The notes beneath the pieces were generated by a model, which searched no databases, was not told the DNA's origin, and worked only from the letters and a program-made list of their open reading frames with translations. A stretch of DNA of 64,000 nucleotides from Arcticibacterium sp964021845 (GTDB lineage: Bacteria; Bacteroidota; Bacteroidia; Cytophagales; Spirosomataceae), in NCBI RefSeq assembly GCF_964021845.1, contig NZ_CAXHZC010000001.1, positions 248,001 to 312,000 on the forward strand, written 5' to 3'. Position 1 is the first letter of the stretch. Each line of letters begins with the position of its first letter. Of the stretch, positions 43,013 through 51,032 are shown one piece after another. The position numbers and the translations under genes were made by a program.

Positions 43013-45835
43013 TTAATTCAATAGCTCTTTCATCAACATCATCTCAGCATGGTGCTGATGAGAATCAGATTTTGTCCATTTTTCATAAAGGTTTTTAAGA
43101 ACTTGTTTGGAGGTGGTGCTATTCATAGCAGCCACGCGTTTTATCATATACTTTAGGAGGTTTGGCACTTTGGCTTTTTCGGACAAATCTAATGCTTTAC
43201 TAGCATCTAATTCTGCCAAAGGTTCTATACAGTACCAGTACATTAAGGGTAGGTTATGGTCGTCGGCATCTTGTTCTTTTTGAATAAGTATTTCCATTGC
43301 TTTCCATCTTTCTTCAGGGGCTAGTCGCATCATAGCAGATGTAAGATAAAGTCGTACCAAGGGTGATTCGTCTTTCTTAGCTATATTTTCAAAAAGCTCT
43401 AAAGTGGTTACGGAAACTGTTTTTTGCTCTGTTAAGAGCTGGATAGCCCAACTTCTGAGGTTTTCATCTTTGTGCGTTAGCAAAGCATTTAATTCTTCTT
43501 CCGAAATTCCATCAGTTACATGAAGCGTCCATAAGGCTCTTAGCTTTCTGCTTATATCAGGATTGGTTTTAAGAATCTCCTTCAAAGCGGCGTGCACCTC
43601 CGGGCTTCCGCCTCGCTCTTGTAAAAGCGTACGGGCAGTTCTTACATACCATTCGTTTTCGTGTAATTGATAGTTTACCAGTTCCATGTCGGTAGCTTTA
43701 GACAAATCCACTTGCACCCATTGGTCGCCTTCGTAAGCAATTTTGAAAATCCTTCCTAAACTCTTGTCGTGCACATCAGGGTTTGGGCTGTGACATTGGT
43801 TTTGGTCGTACCAGTCTATGGCCCAAACAGAGCCGCTGGCATCATACTTAAAATTCAGCCACTGCGACCAAGAATCATTCATGGTGATAAAGTCTTTTTG
43901 ATGCGAAGCCAAATAGCCAGAGCCATTCCTGCGGAGTTCATCCACATTCATTTTGGCACCATTAATATTATTCATGAAGATGTTATTATGATACTTTTCA
44001 GGCCAATTACTGCCGCCTAAATATATCATAGCTCCAGAGTGAGCATGGCCACCACCAGCAGCTGCCGACCTGAAATTACCAGCATGAGGGCCTCTATCAC
44101 CCAAATAATGCACATGGTCGCCTATGGTTTTGATGTCGTCATAGGTGTAAGGGTTAAAATGAGTGTGAGCCTGTCGCTGATACCTGGCTCCTTGAATAAC
44201 ATGAAACATGTGCGGAATAACACAGACCGTAATAAATGGATGTCCGTAATTATTGAAATCTAATCCCCATGGATTACTAGTGCCATGAGCAAATACCTCA
44301 AACTCATGACGCGTAGGATGATACCGCCATACACCTCCGTTAATTTTGATTCGGTCGGCCTTTGGTGTGTTTGGTTTTCCAACTTCAGAATGTGTAAAAA
44401 GGCCATGAGTACCATAAAGCCAACCATCTGGTCCCCAATGGAAACTGTTTAGCACTTCATGGGTGTCTTGTGTTCCCCAGCCATCTAATAATACTTGTGG
44501 AGGTTCAGTGGGTTTATCTGTTTCAAAATCTACTGGTACAAAAAGAAAATTAGGGGCAGCTCCTAACCAAAGACCTCCCATGCCAATTTCAATACCACTG
44601 ACCAAGTTTAGACCGTCCATGAAGATTTTCTTTTTATCTAGTGTACCATCGCCATCGGTATCTTCTAATATCAAAATCCTGTCTTTCCCTTCACCTTTTG
44701 GGGCGGGAGTAGGGTAGGTGTGAGCTTCCACCACCCATAGTCTTCCTTTAGGGTCAATCGTAAAACAAATAGGTCTGATAACATCTGGCTCTGATGCAGC
44801 CAGCTTTATGGCAAAACCTTCCGGAATAGTCATGGCCTTAACAGCTTCCTGTCCTGACAGACCAGAATTAAGGATAGGGTCAAGCGGAGGCATGACTATA
44901 ATGTCCTCTTGGTTTAGTTCATTCGGGAAGCTTGGTCGCTCTGAATAAAATAGGAAATTGTCAAAGTTGATATGAGCCCATTTGTCTTTTCCTATGTAAG
45001 AGATAGGCGATACGCCCGTTTCATTATCAATAATTCTGATAAACATTTCTTCTCTAAAGTAAGACCGTAAATCCACAACCACAGGCTGCAAGTTTGAGCG
45101 GCCTTGTCCTGTTGAACTAAAGATTATTTCGTCATTATCTTTCAATACTAGTTCTACCCGTGTGTCTGCCAATGCACCTCCTGAAATGCTAAAAGCAGCA
45201 TAAGGCTCAGTAATTAGAAATGAGGTAGAAGTTAAAGTGCCTTTTAAATCGTGATGCTTTGAACCACCGCTGCTTATAAAGTATTTGCCTTCGGCACTAA
45301 GAGCCTTGTCTTCTTCATAGATTCCTGAAGTGTTTTGAGAGAATATGGGTTCTTTAAAGGCTGCACCTTCCGCTGTCCAATCTTTTAGAGTACCAGTTTC
45401 AAAGTTTAGATTCAGCGGTTTCCCATCTTTTGTTGGATAAATTCCTGCGATAATTGCTTGTTTCAGGCTTCCTTCTACTACTTCAAACTTCCCTACCATT
45501 CCTGCTGCTTTATGGCCAGGCACTGTACAGAAATAAGTGTCGTTTTCTACTGCCGTGAAAGTGATGCTGGTGCTACTTCCTTTTTCGTTTAAAGTGCTAC
45601 TTTTAATGCCTAGTTTTTCCATGGCAATGTCATGGGTCATGGTTTCAGCATTGGTGATAGTAATACGTACCACATCTCCTTCGTTTGCTTTTAACGTTGG
45701 GTTTCTGGTGCCGTCTTTAGCAAAGTAGCCTAGCATGGAGGCTTCTAAAAAGTAGTCGCGGTCTACTTTGTTTGACTGAGCGTGTAGTTTTGGGATTAGT
45801 AGGAAAAGGGAGAATAAGAGGATTAGTTTTTTCAT
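43013..45835 (-). CDS. PVC-type periplasmic dehydrogenase with N-terminal cupredoxin
   Basis: A 940-residue exported protein (signal ending KLHAQ). Residues about 24-122 form a plastocyanin/azurin-like cupredoxin with a complete type-1 copper set: His68 (TMTHDI), Cys103 and His108 (YFCTVPGH) and Met113. A beta-sandwich (about 135-305) leads into a dehydrogenase propeller (about 335-720: GFAIKLAASEPDVIRP, GRLWVVEAHTYP, WGPDGWLYGTHGLF, HGTSNPWGLDFNNYGHPF). HEAT-like helices end the protein. It has no CxxCH, unlike the related gene at 38963, so copper presumably replaces heme as electron acceptor. Domain roles are inferred from motifs. Confidence 0.88.
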   Translation of the reverse strand: MKKLILLFSLFLLIPKLHAQSNKVDRDYFLEASMLGYFAKDGTRNPTLKANEGDVVRITITNAETMTHDIAMEKLGIKSSTLNEKGSSTSITFTAVENDTYFCTVPGHKAAGMVGKFEVVEGSLKQAIIAGIYPTKDGKPLNLNFETGTLKDWTAEGAAFKEPIFSQNTSGIYEEDKALSAEGKYFISSGGSKHHDLKGTLTSTSFLITEPYAAFSISGGALADTRVELVLKDNDEIIFSSTGQGRSNLQPVVVDLRSYFREEMFIRIIDNETGVSPISYIGKDKWAHINFDNFLFYSERPSFPNELNQEDIIVMPPLDPILNSGLSGQEAVKAMTIPEGFAIKLAASEPDVIRPICFTIDPKGRLWVVEAHTYPTPAPKGEGKDRILILEDTDGDGTLDKKKIFMDGLNLVSGIEIGMGGLWLGAAPNFLFVPVDFETDKPTEPPQVLLDGWGTQDTHEVLNSFHWGPDGWLYGTHGLFTHSEVGKPNTPKADRIKINGGVWRYHPTRHEFEVFAHGTSNPWGLDFNNYGHPFITVCVIPHMFHVIQGARYQRQAHTHFNPYTYDDIKTIGDHVHYLGDRGPHAGNFRSAAAGGGHAHSGAMIYLGGSNWPEKYHNNIFMNNINGAKMNVDELRRNGSGYLASHQKDFITMNDSWSQWLNFKYDASGSVWAIDWYDQNQCHSPNPDVHDKSLGRIFKIAYEGDQWVQVDLSKATDMELVNYQLHENEWYVRTARTLLQERGGSPEVHAALKEILKTNPDISRKLRALWTLHVTDGISEEELNALLTHKDENLRSWAIQLLTEQKTVSVTTLELFENIAKKDESPLVRLYLTSAMMRLAPEERWKAMEILIQKEQDADDHNLPLMYWYCIEPLAELDASKALDLSEKAKVPNLLKYMIKRVAAMNSTTSKQVLKNLYEKWTKSDSHQHHAEMMLMKELLN

Positions 45836-46181
45836 TTTATAGGGTTGAATATATTCTGGCTACTTAATATATAAAGTTTTATTTTCTTTGAATTAGATAG
45901 CTTTACGTGTTTTGCAAGCTAAAGAGAATTCTTATTCTTGGCTGTCTTGCCAGACGGGCATTCATCTTTTTTTGAAAAAAGACGAACCAGAAAAAACATC
46001 ACCCTACAAACTCACATAATCAAAAGACTTAAGCCTTTCCAGTTGTTTTATAATATCATAAATCGAGCCTTTTGACAATGTTCAAACAGTGTAGGGCTTT
46101 ATACCGAATATTGATTTTTTATGCACATTGTCCTAAACCAAACATCAAGCACCGGACATCTATCACCAGACAGCCAACAAA
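45836..46181. other. 346-bp intergenic region with a probable interspersed-repeat remnant
   Basis: No gene seen. The segment at about 45943-46000 (GTCTTGCCAGACGGGC, then TCTTTTTT-TG-AAAAAAGA hairpin 45965-45982, then CGAACCAGAAAAAAC) resembles the polyT/polyA hairpin repeats scattered in Bacteroidota intergenic DNA; this resemblance is from memory. Only one copy is seen in this window. Confidence 0.4.
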
Positions 46182-46802
46182 TCAAAGTCTCTCAATATAA
46201 ATATCCTTAAAAGCGGCTTCTGCTTTTCCTCCTCCGTGAATTTGCAAACCTATTAAGCCGGACTGTGGAATGGTGTCGTCTTCTTCGGTGTAGTCTATCG
46301 ACTCGTGACCATTAATGTAAAGCCTGATTCGTTTCCCTTCAGCTTTTATTTCATAGTCGTTCCAGTCATTCATTTTTATCCATGAAAGTACTTCTGTGGA
46401 GTCTGGAGCTATCAGGGTTACATTTCTTCTAGATTCGTCGTAAAGACTTACCCAGTATTTATCGCCATAGTCGGCTTGGTAGCCAGTCATTTCATAAGCA
46501 GGGTCTTGGAGTCTTTTACTTCTGAATTGAATTCCAGAATTGATAAAGCCTTCTTCTCCCGTGAGTTTTATTTTGAGTTTCAAATGGAAATTGTCGTACT
46601 CATTTGTGGTACATAAAAACTCATTATTTGGGACGGTTTCATCTAAGCTACCGCCAATAATTGCACCATTCTCTATTCGCCAAGTGTTCAAAGTGTCGCC
46701 TTCCCAGCCATCAAAGGTTTTGCCATTAAAAAGTGAGGTTGTAGACTCCTTCTCGCAAGCCATTAGTAAAATTATGCCACACAGGCTAAGTATTGTTTTC
46801 AT
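46182..46802 (-). CDS. DUF1080 (3-keto-disaccharide hydrolase-like) lipoprotein
   Basis: I choose the ATG at 46802 (MKTILSLCGIILLMAC, lipobox Cys16) over the longer frame that begins 17 codons upstream. The 206-residue product is a DUF1080 jelly-roll: LFNGKTFDGWEGD, WRIENGAIIGG, NFHLKLKIKLTGEEGFINSGIQFRS, GYQADYGDKYWVSLYDE, GLIGLQIHGGGKAEAAFKDI. DUF1080 proteins have been described as 3-keto-glycoside hydrolases, which matches the periplasmic dehydrogenases and ThuA protein nearby. Confidence 0.9.
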   Translation of the reverse strand: MKTILSLCGIILLMACEKESTTSLFNGKTFDGWEGDTLNTWRIENGAIIGGSLDETVPNNEFLCTTNEYDNFHLKLKIKLTGEEGFINSGIQFRSKRLQDPAYEMTGYQADYGDKYWVSLYDESRRNVTLIAPDSTEVLSWIKMNDWNDYEIKAEGKRIRLYINGHESIDYTEEDDTIPQSGLIGLQIHGGGKAEAAFKDIYIERL

Positions 46803-46900
46803 AGGGTATTGTTTGGGTTTGTTAAAGTTAGTAGAAAATCGTTTTAGATACACTTTTACCGTTCATCATTTTTTTCGTTCTATGAAATTATTTTTCACTA

Positions 46901-46931
46901 TCATTGTGATATCAAAATGATATTACAATGA
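46901..46931. promoter_or_regulatory. 31-bp near-perfect inverted repeat overlapping the SPFH start codon (probable operator)
   Basis: Arms of 14 bases around AAA, 13 of 14 matching: left arm TCATTGTGATATCA (46901-46914), right arm TGATATTACAATGA (46918-46931). Each arm carries TGATATnACA half-sites, the sort of spaced repeats bound by ribbon-helix-helix dimers. The right arm contains the ATG at 46928, and the second gene of the operon (47789) encodes an Arc-like repressor, so this is a likely autoregulatory operator. Confidence 0.65.
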
Positions 46932-47779
46932 CAAAAGAACAAAACTTGAAGCCATTTAATGGCTATGTATTTATCGGTATTCTGTTTGCCCTACTTGTGC
47001 TTATTGCTGTGGCGTTTATTTCTTTAAAGCACCCTGCGGTATTGGTGTTGGTAATATTGGTTCCACTAATTATTAAAGGTTTTTTTACGGTCAATCCGAA
47101 TAGCTCCAAGGTGATGGTGCTATTTGGTGAATATAAAGGCACCGTGAAGGCTAATGGTTTCTTTTGGGCTAATCCATTTTTTACAAGACAAAAAATATCG
47201 CTCAGAGCAAGAAACTTTGATAGTGAAAGAGTAAAAGTTAATGACAAGGTCGGAAACCCAATTCTTATCAATGTGATTTTGGTATGGAAGGTAAAAGATA
47301 CCTATAAGGCCGCTTTTGATGTAGACCATTATGAGGAATTTGTAAGAGTGCAGACTGATGCAGCCGTTAGAAAATTGGCGGGCTCTTTTCCTTATGATAA
47401 TTTTGAGGCAAATGATGCAGAAATCACTTTACTATCTGGCATGACCGAGGTTAATGACGCCCTAGAAAACGAAATTACTGAAAGGCTAGAAATGGCTGGA
47501 ATAGAGGTGATGGAGGCAAGAATTGGCTATTTAGCTTACGCACCAGAAATAGCAAGCTCCATGTTAAAAAGACAGCAGGCTGTGGCTATAGTGGCAGCTA
47601 GAAAGAAAATAGTGGAAGGTGCTGTAGGTATGGTGGAAGACGCTTTAGAGAAGTTAAGCCATGATGGTATTATAGATTTTGATGATGATAGAAAAGCTAC
47701 TATGGTGAGTAATTTAATGGTGGTTTTATGTGGAGATAAAGAAGCGACACCGGTGATAAACACGGGCTCCTTGAACTAA
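46928..47779 (+). CDS. SPFH/band-7 (stomatin-prohibitin) membrane protein
   Basis: A 283-residue protein with two N-terminal hydrophobic segments (YVFIGILFALLVLIAVAFISL, PAVLVLVILVPLIIKGFFTV) and a band-7 domain (VMVLFGEYKGTVKANGFFWANPF to RIGYLAYAPEIASSMLKRQQA), ending with a helical stretch. SPFH proteins oligomerise in lipid microdomains. This gene is paired with the small Arc-like gene 9 bp downstream, an arrangement common for this SPFH subfamily. Its start codon lies inside the palindrome at 46901-46931. Confidence 0.93.
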   Translation: MTKEQNLKPFNGYVFIGILFALLVLIAVAFISLKHPAVLVLVILVPLIIKGFFTVNPNSSKVMVLFGEYKGTVKANGFFWANPFFTRQKISLRARNFDSERVKVNDKVGNPILINVILVWKVKDTYKAAFDVDHYEEFVRVQTDAAVRKLAGSFPYDNFEANDAEITLLSGMTEVNDALENEITERLEMAGIEVMEARIGYLAYAPEIASSMLKRQQAVAIVAARKKIVEGAVGMVEDALEKLSHDGIIDFDDDRKATMVSNLMVVLCGDKEATPVINTGSLN

Positions 47780-47788
47780 GCTAGATGC

Positions 47789-47968
47789 ATGAGTAAGAAA
47801 AAGACATTCGTTTTAAGAGTAGAACCAGAAACTTTCAAGCAGATTGAAAGGTGGGCTGATGACGAATTTCGTAGTGTGAACGGACAGCTAGAATGGATAA
47901 TTAATAAGGCCTTAAAAGATGCTAAAAGATTGAAATCAAAAACCACTCCTCCTAAGCCAGAGGAGTGA
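47789..47968 (+). CDS. Arc-family ribbon-helix-helix DNA-binding protein
   Basis: A 59-residue protein (ATG 47789, TGA 47966-47968). KKKTFVLRVEPETFKQIERWADDEFRSVNGQLEWIINKAL is a classic Arc/MetJ ribbon-helix-helix: strand, then two helices. It sits 9 bp after the SPFH gene and should be co-transcribed. It is the likely binder of the palindrome at the SPFH start, giving negative autoregulation (inference). The end of the gene forms part of a terminator stem. Confidence 0.9.
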   Translation: MSKKKTFVLRVEPETFKQIERWADDEFRSVNGQLEWIINKALKDAKRLKSKTTPPKPEE

Positions 47969-47972
47969 TTTT
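47944..47972 (+). terminator. Terminator overlapping the end of the RHH coding sequence
   Basis: CACTCCTC (47944-47951) and GAGGAGTG (47960-47967) form a perfect 8-bp stem with loop CTAAGCCA, followed by TTTTT. The stop codon TGA lies in the stem base, so translation through the stop could affect hairpin formation. Confidence 0.85.
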
Positions 47973-47981
47973 TATAGGTTT

Positions 47982-49298
47982 TTACTTTATGTTTTCTCCA
48001 TTGACTAAAAGGTTATTGACGGTTAAACCGTCAATAATACTTTGGTCAAAAGAGGCATTCTTAGTTTTGACTTTCATGTTTTCAAAAGTGAAATTTGATA
48101 GCTTATCATGTTCTGTGATAGCCACATCAAAGAAAATATCACAATCAAGTTTAATGTTTCTCATGGTGATATGGTCAGAAAAAGAAAGTGGCACTTCGGC
48201 TCTGCCTTTCAGGTCAAAAAATTGAGTCCATGGTTTTACATAGATTAGGCTTCTAGCTTGTCCTTTGATGTTTTCTACCGTTATATATTCATAACGCTGT
48301 GGGGTATCTGGTCTCATTTTAAGCCAAAGTAATCTTACAGCTTGGTCTACTTTACAGTTTCTCATCACAATATTCCTGTTATGAATAGACTCGCTGCCAC
48401 AGGTTAAAGCACCATGACAGAAACCAAATTCACAGTCTTCAATAATTATATTGCTATTTCCTCCATTGTTTGGCACCAAGTCTGCCCATGGTCCTTTTCC
48501 TCCTTTCAGAGCAATGGCATCATCATTTACCGCCATGTAACAGCCTTTCACGAGCACATTAGAGCAAATATCTAAGTCAATTGCATCTGTACTGGGAGCT
48601 TTAACGGGTTCATGCGGTGAAGAAATATGAACATCTAAAACCTTGACATAATTACACTGATAATAGTGACTGCTCCAAAATCCAGCGTTTTGAAGTCGCA
48701 CATCTTGTACTTGAACATTATCACTGTTCCATACAAAAACTAAGCGTGGCCTTGAGACTTCAAGGTTGGTGCATTGAGGATTTTCTTTTCTTCTTTGCCA
48801 AAAAGCCTCCCAAAATTTAAGACCATTTCCGTCTATGGTGCCATGCCCAGAAATAGTAAAGCCATCTACATTATAAGCATTTACTAGAGCCGCAAAATAA
48901 TCTAGGTTTTGCCCTTCCATTCTAGATGGAATTTTGGGGTAATGGCTAATGTCATCAGAGCCCTTTAGCTTTCCACCTTCTACTACGTGCAGGTGAGTGT
49001 TAGCCTTGAAAAATAAAGCTCCACTTAGGTAAGTTCCTTTAGGTATGATGATTACGCCACCACCTTCTTTGTGAGCTTGGTCTATGGTTTTCTGAATAAT
49101 AGCTGTTTGAAGTTCGGTGCTATCGTTTTTTGCACCAAAATCTGTAATTGTGAAAGTTTTGCCTAAATCGGCTAATTGCACTTTGGAGTAATCATGAAAC
49201 CAGGCAGGAATTTCTGTACCATCTGGGAAAAGGTCTTGAGCAAAGGAGTTAAAAACAAAACCTAAAATGCTTAAAGCTATCAAGCAGACTTTTTTCAT
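47982..49298 (-). CDS. Glycoside hydrolase family 28 (polygalacturonase-like)
   Basis: A 438-residue exported enzyme (signal ending NSFAQ). Its beta-helix has GH28-type catalytic carboxylates: STDAIDLD (Asp238) and VNDDAIALKGG (Asp259, Asp260). It has FGFCHGALTCGSES in place of the usual GHG block, and RLLWLKMRPDT near the RIK position. It probably hydrolyses polygalacturonate or a rhamnogalacturonan-type linkage left after pectinesterase action. The start ATG is at 49298; the gene is convergent with the SPFH/RHH operon, 13 bp after the RHH stop. Confidence 0.92.
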   Translation of the reverse strand: MKKVCLIALSILGFVFNSFAQDLFPDGTEIPAWFHDYSKVQLADLGKTFTITDFGAKNDSTELQTAIIQKTIDQAHKEGGGVIIIPKGTYLSGALFFKANTHLHVVEGGKLKGSDDISHYPKIPSRMEGQNLDYFAALVNAYNVDGFTISGHGTIDGNGLKFWEAFWQRRKENPQCTNLEVSRPRLVFVWNSDNVQVQDVRLQNAGFWSSHYYQCNYVKVLDVHISSPHEPVKAPSTDAIDLDICSNVLVKGCYMAVNDDAIALKGGKGPWADLVPNNGGNSNIIIEDCEFGFCHGALTCGSESIHNRNIVMRNCKVDQAVRLLWLKMRPDTPQRYEYITVENIKGQARSLIYVKPWTQFFDLKGRAEVPLSFSDHITMRNIKLDCDIFFDVAITEHDKLSNFTFENMKVKTKNASFDQSIIDGLTVNNLLVNGENIK

Positions 49299-49426
49299 AT
49301 AAACGGGGTTTGAATAATTTAGCCGCCAATATATGGAATTGTTGTTTTAATCCCGTCCTAGACTTTCTTCTATAAGCAAATGAGACTCCTAAGAAAGAGA
49401 GTAAAACTGTTTTTGTAATACTAGTT

Positions 49427-50965
49427 TTACCAGTCGGTCGGCTTATAGTCTTTCAGAAACTTCCCGCACCAGTGTTTTCCAGTATTTATACCATCAAAGA
49501 GTGGGTCTAATACTCTGGCAGCACCATCAACTATATCTAGCGGAGGTTGAAAATCATGTAAGTCTTGCTTTCTCTTGGCTAAGAGTGCAGGGTCTTCGTC
49601 AGTTACCCAGCCAGTGTCAACGGCGTTTGTGTAAATACCATATTTAGCAAAATCTGACGAGGAAGTAAGCGTCATCATGTTCAGTGCCGCTTTTGCCATG
49701 TTGGTATGTGGATGCCTGTCTTCTTTATGCCATTTGTGAAATTTACCTTCCATGGCAGAGACATTGATAATGTGTTTCATGCCTGTGTTTTCCTTTTTCA
49801 TGATATTCACCAAACGGTTACATAGGACAAAAGGAGCCACAGAATTCACCAACTGAACCTCCAACATTTCATTGGTGTGAATTTCACCAAGTTTGAGTCG
49901 CCAGCTGTTGGTTGTTCTTAAATCCACTTGTTGTAAATCAGCATCTAATTGACCGACAGGAAATACCTCTTCCGTAGGTAAAGTATCATCTATACTGTAG
50001 GGAATTTGCGAAAGCTGAGCAGATGCACTCAAACCAATTCCTAATTGTTTTCCATGCCAACTTACGGGTAAGTTCTTTTGCTCTTTATCAGAGAAAGTAC
50101 TGCTTAACGTTCTCAATTCACTTAAACAATCATTATGGTCTGAAAGTAGTTTTTGAGCTAAAAGCGGGAGTTCAGCAGTAGGCAAGGCTTCGTTTGCCAT
50201 CATGTGATGGTAAAAGCCTGCTGGTCTTCTGACGGTTTGGGCAGCATTATTTATTAAAATATCTAGTCGCGAATAACGCTGTTCTATGAAATTACAGAAT
50301 ATCTCTACGCTAGGAATATGCCTAAGGTCAAGCCCATGGATTTTCAATCTATCGCCCCATTCAGCAAAATCAGGCTCTTTAGCAAAACGCATAGCGGAGT
50401 CCACGGGAAAACGTGTGGTGGCTATTACAGTGGCACCGGCACGAAGCATAATAAGCGTGATATGATAGCCGATTTTTAAGCGAGAACCTGTAACCAGAGC
50501 AAACTGTCCTGTAAGGTCCGCTGTTTGAAAACGTTTAGCATAGTTGAAATCACCACAGTCAGGACACATGGTGTCATAAAAATGGTGGAGGGTGTCAAAT
50601 GACTCTTTGCAGACGTAGCATTGTCTAGGTGTATCCAGTTTTATTTGCTCTGTTTCTTTACCCGTAAGGGCTATCATTTTAGGAGCAATGAAGACACTAG
50701 CTTCTCTTGCAGACCGAATTCCAGTCGTTTTTCTGGCTTCTTTGTCTTTCTGTTTTAATCGTTTTTTATAGAGTTTTTTTGCTTCCTTTTTACGCCTAGA
50801 AAGTTCTTCCTTATCAGGCAAAGCAAAGAGTCCAGCAGCTTTTATTAGTGCTAGTCGCTTTTCTTCTGGAATGTCAATAATTTGACTGGTATTGGCATTA
50901 AGGTTTTGTAAAACTGCCAAACACTCGTCAATTTGCTTTTGACTTAACTTTTCTACTTCGCTCAT
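49427..50965 (-). CDS. Short-chain dehydrogenase/reductase with N-terminal zinc-ribbon region
   Basis: A 512-residue protein, much longer than a normal SDR (about 250). Residues 1-105 are charged and helical; CYVCKESFDTLHHFYDTMCPDC (about 115-136) is a two-CxxC zinc ribbon. Then comes the Rossmann SDR: TGSRLKIGYH (cofactor loop), DILINNAAQTVRRP (NNA), and a catalytic region with MEGKFHKWHKEDRHPHTNMAKAALNM (the YxxxK of ordinary SDRs is not obvious; Asn-Met-Ala-Lys keeps the lysine). An insertion separates the cofactor half from the substrate half. The reaction is unknown; no signal peptide. Confidence 0.85.
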   Translation of the reverse strand: MSEVEKLSQKQIDECLAVLQNLNANTSQIIDIPEEKRLALIKAAGLFALPDKEELSRRKKEAKKLYKKRLKQKDKEARKTTGIRSAREASVFIAPKMIALTGKETEQIKLDTPRQCYVCKESFDTLHHFYDTMCPDCGDFNYAKRFQTADLTGQFALVTGSRLKIGYHITLIMLRAGATVIATTRFPVDSAMRFAKEPDFAEWGDRLKIHGLDLRHIPSVEIFCNFIEQRYSRLDILINNAAQTVRRPAGFYHHMMANEALPTAELPLLAQKLLSDHNDCLSELRTLSSTFSDKEQKNLPVSWHGKQLGIGLSASAQLSQIPYSIDDTLPTEEVFPVGQLDADLQQVDLRTTNSWRLKLGEIHTNEMLEVQLVNSVAPFVLCNRLVNIMKKENTGMKHIINVSAMEGKFHKWHKEDRHPHTNMAKAALNMMTLTSSSDFAKYGIYTNAVDTGWVTDEDPALLAKRKQDLHDFQPPLDIVDGAARVLDPLFDGINTGKHWCGKFLKDYKPTDW

Positions 50966-51032
50966 TCGTTTTTCTATTGAAAGGCGAAATTACGGTTAAA
51001 AATTAAGGTTATGGAGGCGACTTTAAATTGAT

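Noticed and set aside
49401..49430. GTAAAACT-N14-AGTTTTAC stem at the end of the SDR gene
   Set aside because: Perfect 8-bp arms but overlaps the stop codon and has no T-run on the minus strand, so not called a terminator.
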